This document shows, piece by piece, positions 25,948 to 32,588 of a stretch of DNA of 32,588 bases. The stretch comes from Rhodospirillaceae bacterium. Its GTDB lineage: Bacteria > Pseudomonadota > Alphaproteobacteria > Rhodospirillales > UBA2165. The position numbers were made by a program, and so were the translations under genes. Numbering within the stretch: position 1 is the first letter of the stretch; each line of letters opens with the position of its first letter. Under the pieces are notes generated by a model, which saw only the letters and a list, made by a program, of their open reading frames with translations, searched no databases and had not been told where the DNA came from. The DNA lies in the NCBI GenBank assembly GCA_018674495.1, contig JABHAA010000005.1:1-32588 (forward strand). Reading direction: 5' to 3'.

Positions 25948-27036
25948 ATGGAATTTGGATATTTCACCCTTTCCGACAACCGCTATCCCGACAACCCGCG
26001 CACCTCGGAACAGTTCTTGCTCGAAATCCGCGACCAGGCCATCTATGCCGAAGAGCTGGGCATGCATTCGGCCTGGATCGGCGAGCATCATTTCAACCGG
26101 CGCGGCTGCGTGCCGGTGCCGGGGCTCACGCTCGCCAATATTGCTGCGTCCACAAAACGTATCCGCCTCGGCCCGGCGGTGGTGGTGCTCAACATCCATC
26201 ACCCGATCCATGTGGCCGAGGAATGGGGAGCGTTGGATCAATTGTCCGGCGGGCGCGTCGATTTCGCCTGTGGGCGCGGCTACGACGCCCACGAGTTCGT
26301 CCCTTTCGGCGCCGACTTCCAAGCCTCGGCCGAGCAGTTCACCGAAGCCGTCCAGCTACTCACCAAATGCTGGACCGAGACCGAGCCGTTCACCTTTGAC
26401 GGCGAATTTTATTCGGCGCCCGATCCCATCGTCGTCGATCCAAAGCCGATGCAGGACCCGTTCCGGCCCTATATGGGCTCGTTCTCTTCCTTCTCAATGG
26501 AGATCGCCGCCGATCTGGATTGGAACCTTTTGCAGGCGCCGTTTGCCGCCACCATGGTGTTCGGCGGGCTCGAACAGGCGGTGCAGGCATACCGGGATAT
26601 CTGCGAGAAAAAGGAAAAAGAGGCACGCAAGGTGAAATGCAGCTACTTCATCCATATGGGGACAAGCGACGCCGACAAGGATTATGCCCTGGCGCGGCTG
26701 ATCGACTATTTCACATTGTCGGGCTTGCGCAAAAAATCCACCCAAGGCGGCGCCGGGCCGTTGCCGCCGACCATGCAGTATTACCGCGATATCGGCAAAG
26801 TGCTGGCCGATCCGAAAAAAGACGACTTCGATCACAACTCCATCCTATTGGGCGGGGCGCCGGAAATCATCGATCAATTGAAGAAGGTCGAAGGCTACGG
26901 CATCGACGAGGTCATCTTGTATTTCAATCTCGGCGCCAAGCCCGATGCCATGGTGCGCGAGCAGATGCAGCGCTTCATGGAAGAGGTGGCGCCCGCCTTC
27001 GAGGGCAGCCACATCGCTGTCCGGGCCGCCGAATAA
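25948..27036 (+). CDS. LLM-class (luciferase-like) flavin-dependent oxidoreductase
   Basis: A 362-residue TIM-barrel monooxygenase of the bacterial luciferase/LLM group, using reduced FMN or F420. The opening MEFGYFTLSDN, IYAEELGMHSAWIGEHHF, the strand RIRLGPAVVVLNIHHPIHVAEEWGALDQLSGGRVDFACGRGY and the C-terminal GAPEIIDQLKKVEGYGIDEVILYFNLG are all typical. A separate flavin reductase is not seen in the window. LLM enzymes insert oxygen into ketones, amines and N-heterocycles. It follows the cupin gene by 19 bases and precedes the molybdenum-hydroxylase gene by 25 bases, so it belongs to the same operon. The ribosome site is weak (ACGGA). Confidence 0.92.
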   Translation: MEFGYFTLSDNRYPDNPRTSEQFLLEIRDQAIYAEELGMHSAWIGEHHFNRRGCVPVPGLTLANIAASTKRIRLGPAVVVLNIHHPIHVAEEWGALDQLSGGRVDFACGRGYDAHEFVPFGADFQASAEQFTEAVQLLTKCWTETEPFTFDGEFYSAPDPIVVDPKPMQDPFRPYMGSFSSFSMEIAADLDWNLLQAPFAATMVFGGLEQAVQAYRDICEKKEKEARKVKCSYFIHMGTSDADKDYALARLIDYFTLSGLRKKSTQGGAGPLPPTMQYYRDIGKVLADPKKDDFDHNSILLGGAPEIIDQLKKVEGYGIDEVILYFNLGAKPDAMVREQMQRFMEEVAPAFEGSHIAVRAAE

Positions 27037-27061
27037 ACAATTAGTCCAGGGAACAAGACGC

Positions 27062-29398
27062 ATGAACGAACGCATTGGCGAGCCGGTCCGGCGCAAGGAA
27101 GATGCGCGCCTGATCATCGGCAAGGGCACCTATTCGGACGATTTCAATCAGCCCGGCCAGCTCTATGCGCAAGTGGTGCGCTCACCGCACGCGCACGCGC
27201 ATATCAAGTCGATCGATTGCGCCGAGGCGGCATTGCAGCCCGGCGTCATCGCCGTGTTTACCGGCAAGGACATGGAAGAGGACGGGCTCAAAGCCATTCC
27301 GCATGTGGCGCTGCCTTCCTCGGGGCTGGATATATCGCTGGTCAACCGGGACGGCACTCCGCCCAACCAGGCGCCGCAGTTCGTGCTGCCCACAGACCGC
27401 GTCCGCCATGTGGGCGAAGCCGTCGCCATGGTCGTCGGCGAGAGCGTCACTGCCGCCAAGGATGGCGCCGAGCGGGTCCTGGTCGATTATGAAACCATGC
27501 CGGCGATCACCGTCACTATGGCCGCATTGGAGCCGGACGCGCCGATTTTATATGACGGCTGGAGCTCAAATTTGTGCATCGATGCCGATGTGGGCGACAA
27601 ACAAGCCGCCGATACCGCCTTCGAAGGCGCCGCCCATGTGGTCAAGTTCGAAACCTGGATCGCCCGGGTTACCGGCGTGCCGATGGAGCCCCGCGCCGCC
27701 GTCGGCGTCTATGACGAAGACACCGGGCGCTACACTCTTTATGCCGGTGGCGGCGCCGTTGTCCGCCCGAAGAATGAGCTGGCCGGTATTCTGGGTGTTG
27801 AGCCGGACATGGTGCGCGTCGTCGCCAAGGATGTGGGTGGTAATTTCGGCACCCGCAATTCCTTTTTCCCGGAATTCGCCATGATGCCCTGGGCTGCAAA
27901 ACGGCTGGGACGCCCGGTGAAATGGACGGCCGACCGCTCGGAAGCTTTCCTGTCGGACTATCAGGGGCGCGATCTGCATGTGGAGGCCGAACTGGCCCTC
28001 GACCGGGACGGCAACTTTATCGCCATGCGCGGCTCCAACGTCTCCAACATCGGCGCCCACACCGTTTCCGTGGTGCCGCTCACCAAGGGCGTCGAGATCA
28101 TGTGCGGCCCATACCGGATACCGGCGATCTATTTCCGGGCGCGCGGCGTCCATTCCAACACGCCGCCGACCAATCCCTACCGCTCCGCCGGGCGGCCGGA
28201 AGTAATTTTCGTGATGGAACGCATGGTCGATCTGGCGGCCCGGGAATGCGGCTTCGATCCAATCCAATTGCGCCGCCGCAATATGATCAAGCCCGACGAG
28301 ATGCCCTACGACAACAAGCTCGGCATGACCTACGATTCCGGCACCTACGAGGCGGCCATGGATCAGTGCTTCGGTATTTCCGATCTGGATGGGTTTGCGG
28401 CGCGCAAAGCGGACTCGGCCAAGCGCAGCCTGAAAAGAGGCCTCGGCATCTCCGCCTATATGGAAACCTCCACCGGCGCGCCAAGGGAGCGCACCGAAAT
28501 GACCGTCCGCCCTGACGGCGAAATCGATGTGATCATCGGTACCCTGTCCGCCGGCCAGGGGCACGAGACCAGCTTCGCCCAATTGCTCACCGAGTGGTTG
28601 GATGTGCCCATCGATTGCGTCAATCTGATTACCGGCGATACCGATATCGTATCGGTCGGCGGCGGAACGCACTCGGGCCGTTCCATGCGGCTGGCCGGCG
28701 TCGTCATGGGCATGGCCACCGACATCATCATCGAAAAAGGCCAGCGCATCGCCGGGCATGTATTGGAAGCGTCGGAAAATGATATCGAATTTGCCAATGG
28801 CCGCTTCGGCATTGCCGGCACCGACCGCTCCCTGGATATATTCGAGATCGCCAAGGCGGCCATGGAGCGGGACGACCTGCCCGAAGACCTGGCCGGCGAA
28901 TTAACCGGCGAGGGGGATTTCACCCAGACCAAGCCCGCCTACCCGTTCGGTTGCCACACCTGCGAGGTGGAAGTGGACACCGACACCGGCCAAGTGGCAA
29001 TCGTCCGCTATGCCGGCGTCGATGATGTGGGGCGCGCCATCAATCCGTTGATCCTTGCGGGCCAGGCCCATGGCGGCATCGTTCAGGGATTGGGTCAGGC
29101 TCTCTTGGAAAGCACCGCCTACGATGCAGAAACAGGGCAGATGCTGGGCGGCTCGTTCATGGATTACGCCATGCCAAGAGCCGGCGATATGCCCAGCTTC
29201 ATAACCGAGATTTCGGAAGTGCCGACGCCGATCAATCCCTTAGGCATCCGCGCCGGCGGCGAAGGCGGCACCACACCGGCGCTTTCGGCGCTGGTCAACG
29301 CCATCGTCGATGCGCTGGCCGAATTCGGCGTCCGCCATGTAGAAATGCCGACGACTCCAGAAAAAGTCTGGCGCGCCATTCAAGACGCGAAGGGCTAG
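27062..29398 (+). CDS. Xanthine dehydrogenase-family molybdopterin-binding subunit
   Basis: A 778-residue large subunit of the molybdenum hydroxylase family (xanthine dehydrogenase, aldehyde oxidase, CO dehydrogenase). It opens with GEPVRRKEDARLIIGKGTYSDDF and QLYAQVVRSPHAHA. Cofactor-binding segments include GGNFGTRN, TNPYRSAGRPE, GTLSAGQGHETSFAQ, GGGTHSGRSMRLAG and the C-terminal GGEGGTTPA with the catalytic glutamate at 734. The YRSAGR loop is not the cysteine-bearing AYXCSFR loop of form I CO dehydrogenase, so this is a hydroxylase of another organic substrate. No FAD or 2Fe-2S subunit gene is adjacent, which is unusual. AGGGAA precedes the ATG. It closes the cluster. Confidence 0.92.
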   Translation: MNERIGEPVRRKEDARLIIGKGTYSDDFNQPGQLYAQVVRSPHAHAHIKSIDCAEAALQPGVIAVFTGKDMEEDGLKAIPHVALPSSGLDISLVNRDGTPPNQAPQFVLPTDRVRHVGEAVAMVVGESVTAAKDGAERVLVDYETMPAITVTMAALEPDAPILYDGWSSNLCIDADVGDKQAADTAFEGAAHVVKFETWIARVTGVPMEPRAAVGVYDEDTGRYTLYAGGGAVVRPKNELAGILGVEPDMVRVVAKDVGGNFGTRNSFFPEFAMMPWAAKRLGRPVKWTADRSEAFLSDYQGRDLHVEAELALDRDGNFIAMRGSNVSNIGAHTVSVVPLTKGVEIMCGPYRIPAIYFRARGVHSNTPPTNPYRSAGRPEVIFVMERMVDLAARECGFDPIQLRRRNMIKPDEMPYDNKLGMTYDSGTYEAAMDQCFGISDLDGFAARKADSAKRSLKRGLGISAYMETSTGAPRERTEMTVRPDGEIDVIIGTLSAGQGHETSFAQLLTEWLDVPIDCVNLITGDTDIVSVGGGTHSGRSMRLAGVVMGMATDIIIEKGQRIAGHVLEASENDIEFANGRFGIAGTDRSLDIFEIAKAAMERDDLPEDLAGELTGEGDFTQTKPAYPFGCHTCEVEVDTDTGQVAIVRYAGVDDVGRAINPLILAGQAHGGIVQGLGQALLESTAYDAETGQMLGGSFMDYAMPRAGDMPSFITEISEVPTPINPLGIRAGGEGGTTPALSALVNAIVDALAEFGVRHVEMPTTPEKVWRAIQDAKG

Positions 29399-29532
29399 CT
29401 TTCCGGCAGGCCGGCTTTACGGAGGCCATCCAGCAATAGATTTTGCGATGGCGCGTGGAATGTCGGATAGGTGCCGCGGAAATACAGCCTGGGAAAAGGC
29501 AACTGAGACAGCTTCAATAATTCTAAAAATGC
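29395..29532 (-). pseudogene. Possible C-terminal remnant of a lost gene (adenylate cyclase-like end)
   Basis: On the minus strand 45 codons are open and end in a TAG that overlaps the stop of the molybdenum-hydroxylase gene. The last residues read LLLDGLRKAGLPES, and a TYPTFHAPSQN stretch lies before them. The ending DGLRKAGLPE resembles, from memory, the C terminus of alphaproteobacterial class III adenylate cyclases with TPR tails. The frame stops upstream at a TAG with no start codon or ribosome site. It therefore looks like the tail of a gene whose body was deleted. It may instead be a chance ORF. Confidence 0.35.
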
Positions 29533-29548
29533 CTACAATCGTTGAAAT

Positions 29549-29562
29549 TATCTTTAAAGATA
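29549..29562. repeat. 14-base perfect palindrome upstream of the kinase gene
   Basis: TATCTTTAAAGATA is fully self-complementary. A TTGAAA lies just before it at 29542-29547 but has no matching -10 box. It is a candidate operator for a dimeric regulator. Its A/T richness means chance is possible. Confidence 0.4.
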
Positions 29563-29575
29563 CCCACTTGATTAA

Positions 29576-29592
29576 CGAATGCTAATCATTCG
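29576..29592. repeat. Inverted repeat upstream of the kinase gene
   Basis: CGAATG, spacer CTAAT, CATTCG: two perfect 6-base arms, 19 bases before the GTG start and immediately before the ribosome site. It could be an operator overlapping the promoter or a small mRNA-leader hairpin. Confidence 0.4.
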
Positions 29593-29610
29593 CAATAGGG
29601 GGTTTCAACG

Positions 29611-32588
29611 GTGAGCAGGGTCCAAAAGTATCGGGTGCTCTACGTCGAGGATGAGCAAGAAACGGCCAATATTTGCAAGGCCGTGCTGGTGGCGCGGAAT
29701 TATGATGTCGATCTCGCCTTTACCGGAAAGGACGGCAAGGACCAGTTCGCGTGCGGCGCCTACGACGCCGTATTGCTGGACTACCGCCTTCCAGACATGG
29801 ATGGGCTGGAGTTGGCGCGCGCCATGCTAGCGGAAGAACCTAGCATCCCCATCGTATTTATTACCGGGCGCGGCAGCGAAAAAATCGCCGCCGAAGCGTT
29901 GGCGCTGGGCGTATCCCAATACGTGGTTAAGGACAATGAAGACGTTTACACAACGGTGCTACCCGAAGTCATATCGAGTGTCATCAAGCGTGCCGAAGAC
30001 AAAGAGTCTCTCTCCAAATGCGAAGACCGCTACGACCGCGCCATAGCCGGTTCGCAAATCGGGCTTTGGGAATGGAACATCAAAACCGATGAAGAGTTCT
30101 ACTCGACCCAGTGGCTCCAAATTGTCGGATATGAAGACGGCGAGTTCGGCACCGATCGAGGCGCCTTTTTACGCCTCGTTCACCCCAACGATGTAAGCGC
30201 CGTAAAGGAGAGCCTACGAGCCCATTTTGAAAATCATGAACCCTACGACATCGAAATAAGGATGAAACATAAACGGAAACACTATATTTGGGTGCGGTCG
30301 CAAGCAGAAGTGTTTCGGGACAAAAATGGCGAACCGGAATACATGTCCGGGTCTTTAACCGACATCACCGTGCAAAAATCTACCGAAGAGGCGCTTATCG
30401 CAAGTGAGCAGATGTTCAAGGATTTCGCAGAATCGGCGGCGGACCGTTTCTGGGAAATGGACAAGGATTTTCGCTTTACCTACATATCGGAAGCGTCCGC
30501 CAACCCATCCAGAATTTTGTCGGCTGACATGGTTGGAAAAACCCGGTGGGAACTGGCCGGCATCGACGCCGATAGCGATATCTGGGAGCAGCATAAAATT
30601 GATCTCCATGCCCACAAGGCAATCCAAGATTTTCAATATCGGCGCGTTATGCCAGGTGGCGAGACGTTCTGGATCAGGGTCTCGGCCAAGCCGCTGTTCG
30701 ACAAGGACGGTAATTTTGAAGGATACCGGGGCACCAACCTCGATATCACCGCGCGAAAATTGGCTGAACAAAAATTTGCCGAGAGTGAAGGCTTATACCG
30801 TGCCCTATTCGAGGGCGCCAACGATGGCATTGTCATTCGCGAACCCGGCAACCGCGTGATTGTTGATTGCAATCAGACCTTCGCCAAACGGCTCGGTTAT
30901 GAGCGGGCGGAACTAATCGGCCAGTCTATCGATAATATCTCGATCGACACCAGCCAGAAGGAAAGAGATTTACGGCAATCCAATCTGGAAAACCAAATCG
31001 AATTGACGGCCGTACGTACCCATCGGCGTAAAGACGGCACGGAGTTGCCGGTGGAAATTAGCGGTGCCGTGGTGGCCATTGGAGACCGCAATCTGGTCAT
31101 ATCCGTCGTTCGCGACATCTCGGAGCGCAAAAACGCAGAAGCGACGCTGCGACAAAGTGAAATGCGCTTCCGGGATTTCGCGGCAATGACCGCCGACCGG
31201 TTCTGGGAATTAGATAATGATTTTCGGTTTACCTATGTATCGGATGCCACGGAAACTTTGACCTTCGATGCGGAAGCGTTGATAGGAAAAACCCATTGGG
31301 AATTGGAGAGCCTCGATCTTGCCAAAGGCTCCTGGGATGATTTTCGAACGCTGCTCGGTAAAAGAGAGCCCATTCGAAATTATCCGTATTCATGGACGAG
31401 AAATGATGGATCAAAACGGGAAATTTCTATGTCGGCCAATCCAATTGTCGGCGACGATGGCGCCGCTTGCGGGTACCGGGGGACATCCAAGGACATAACC
31501 GCCGAGGTCGCCGCCAGGAAAGAGGCAACGGCAATTCAGCAGCGATTTTTTGACGCTCTGGAAGAATTAGATGTCGGTGTTATCTTGTGGGGCGCCGACA
31601 ATCGCTTCGTCTATTGCAATAAATTTTTTAAAGGTCTGCACGAGACACCAGGAACATTGGGCATGCTCGTTCCTGGCACCGAATACAGGGAGTTGATCAC
31701 AGCTATTGCGAATAGCGGCGTTCTGAATATTGAGCAAGATAATTTAGAGGACTGGATTTCAGAAAGAATCAACAAATTCAATCGTAATGAAATTGAGGAA
31801 GAAGTCGTGCGAGATGACGGGCGGGCCATTAGAACGGCGGCGCAAAAATTGGATGATGGCGGCACGGTAATATTCCGGTTCGATATTACAGAGCTGAAAA
31901 ACAAACAAAACGAGGCCGAAGCGGCGAACCGGGCCAAATCAGAATTTCTAGCCTCCATGAGCCATGAATTGCGCACCCCTTTGAATGCTGTCCTCGGGTT
32001 CGGGCAACTGCTGGAAAACAATCCAAAATCGCCGTTGTCAGAAGTGCAGTTGGACCATACAAGGCAAATTATAAAAGGCGGCACCCAGCTTCTCGAGCTT
32101 ATCGATCAAGTTCTGGAGCTTTCCAAGATTGAGGCGGGTAAAGTTTCTCTATCCGTCGAAAATGTTGTTCCGGCGTTGGTCGTCAACGATTGCCTCATGA
32201 TGGTCCGAGAACGGGCCGACAAGAATGAAATCACCTTGGATGATCAAACCAATGACGGTGATTTGCCCATCCTCAGGACAGATCAAAATCGCTTCCGCCA
32301 AATTCTGCTCAATCTTCTTTCCAACGCCGTTAAGTACAACCGACCCGGTGGCTCGGTCACGGTTACAACGGAATTGGCGGAGAATAATTTCCAACGAATA
32401 AGCATCGTCGATACCGGGATTGGCATTCCCAAAGACCGGCAGAAAGAAATGTTCGAACCCTTCAACCGCCTCGGTCTTGAAGCGGGAGAAATCGAAGGCA
32501 CCGGCATCGGATTGACGATCACCAAACAGATCATAGAATTGCTGGACGGACGCATAGGGTTTGAAAGCGAGGAAGGCACCGGCAGTAC
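29611..32588 (+). CDS. Hybrid sensor kinase: receiver, five PAS domains, HisKA, HATPase (3' truncated)
   Basis: At least 992 residues are encoded, and the window ends in the ATPase domain. The order is: receiver domain (about 5-120) with the phosphoacceptor Asp57 in VLLDYRLPDMDG; PAS1 (141-255, GLWEWN type); PAS2 (269-385); PAS3 (396-512, ELIGQSI type); PAS4 (520-636); PAS5 (643-765); HisKA with His785 in MSHELRTPLNAV; and HATPase with N box NLLSNAVKYN, then DTGIGIP and GTGIGLTI. There is no membrane helix, so it is cytosolic. A receiver at the N terminus is unusual: it suggests that the kinase is itself an output of another phosphorelay. The start GTG has AGGGGG 8 bases upstream. The gene looks more A/T-rich than its neighbours. 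Confidence 0.93.
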   Translation, partial: MSRVQKYRVLYVEDEQETANICKAVLVARNYDVDLAFTGKDGKDQFACGAYDAVLLDYRLPDMDGLELARAMLAEEPSIPIVFITGRGSEKIAAEALALGVSQYVVKDNEDVYTTVLPEVISSVIKRAEDKESLSKCEDRYDRAIAGSQIGLWEWNIKTDEEFYSTQWLQIVGYEDGEFGTDRGAFLRLVHPNDVSAVKESLRAHFENHEPYDIEIRMKHKRKHYIWVRSQAEVFRDKNGEPEYMSGSLTDITVQKSTEEALIASEQMFKDFAESAADRFWEMDKDFRFTYISEASANPSRILSADMVGKTRWELAGIDADSDIWEQHKIDLHAHKAIQDFQYRRVMPGGETFWIRVSAKPLFDKDGNFEGYRGTNLDITARKLAEQKFAESEGLYRALFEGANDGIVIREPGNRVIVDCNQTFAKRLGYERAELIGQSIDNISIDTSQKERDLRQSNLENQIELTAVRTHRRKDGTELPVEISGAVVAIGDRNLVISVVRDISERKNAEATLRQSEMRFRDFAAMTADRFWELDNDFRFTYVSDATETLTFDAEALIGKTHWELESLDLAKGSWDDFRTLLGKREPIRNYPYSWTRNDGSKREISMSANPIVGDDGAACGYRGTSKDITAEVAARKEATAIQQRFFDALEELDVGVILWGADNRFVYCNKFFKGLHETPGTLGMLVPGTEYRELITAIANSGVLNIEQDNLEDWISERINKFNRNEIEEEVVRDDGRAIRTAAQKLDDGGTVIFRFDITELKNKQNEAEAANRAKSEFLASMSHELRTPLNAVLGFGQLLENNPKSPLSEVQLDHTRQIIKGGTQLLELIDQVLELSKIEAGKVSLSVENVVPALVVNDCLMMVRERADKNEITLDDQTNDGDLPILRTDQNRFRQILLNLLSNAVKYNRPGGSVTVTTELAENNFQRISIVDTGIGIPKDRQKEMFEPFNRLGLEAGEIEGTGIGLTITKQIIELLDGRIGFESEEGTGS

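Noticed and set aside
27062..29398. Aerobic carbon monoxide dehydrogenase large subunit.
   Set aside because: The active-site loop reads YRSAGR rather than the cysteine-containing form I loop, and CoxM and CoxS genes are missing; only the general hydroxylase family is supported.

Overview
The window looks like a chromosomal segment of a free-living, high-GC alphaproteobacterium, probably Rhodospirillales-like. The reasons are GCC/GGC-rich codon use, proteobacterial gatAB, a short LF-ending alphaproteobacterial-type flagellin, TTT and TRAP transporter parts, and many aromatic-catabolism genes. I see no tRNA, rRNA, CRISPR array or insertion sequence. No stretch longer than 300 bases lacks a gene; the longest gap is 29399-29610. 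The window is cut inside gatA at the left edge and inside a hybrid histidine kinase at the right edge.

Layout. (1) 1-3436, plus strand: gatA (3' part), gatB, a 37-residue membrane microprotein and an EamA/DMT permease. (2) 3447-9038: a beta-keto acid cleavage enzyme (minus) diverges from a plus-strand unit hmgA-fahA-cytochrome P450-DUF899. This unit is the lower homogentisate (tyrosine/phenylacetate) pathway with two unexpected riders. (3) 9035-14792, minus strand: two units. One is isochorismatase-like hydrolase, malate synthase G (glcB) and a TRAP-type binding protein without signal peptide that overlaps glcB by one base. The other is a secreted protein of unknown function followed by a MetE/UROD-fold protein. 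(4) 14914-19769: an alpha/beta hydrolase, a large cyclic-nucleotide-binding protein (minus), a beta-hydroxyacid dehydrogenase and an orphan flagellin with a good promoter and a structured mRNA leader. (5) 19913-29398, all plus: an apparent catabolic cluster made of a TTT binding protein, an intrinsic terminator, a fused TctA-TctB permease, class II aldolase/decarboxylase, TauD-type dioxygenase, gentisate-dioxygenase-like cupin, LLM flavin oxidoreductase and a lone molybdenum-hydroxylase large subunit. (6) 29395-32588: a short minus-strand coding remnant, two palindromes and a REC-PAS5-HisKA-HATPase kinase.

How the genes fit together. The hmgA-fahA unit turns homogentisate into fumarate and acetoacetate (the isomerase gene is not here). 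The divergent beta-keto acid cleavage enzyme family makes acetoacetate as a product, so the pair may share an end product. glcB consumes glyoxylate and may be fed by the hydrolase beside it. The 19.9-29.4 kb cluster has the parts list of uptake, hydroxylation, decarboxylation and ring cleavage of an aromatic or N-heteroaromatic acid. No single known pathway that I recognise has this exact set, so it is the best candidate for an undescribed system.
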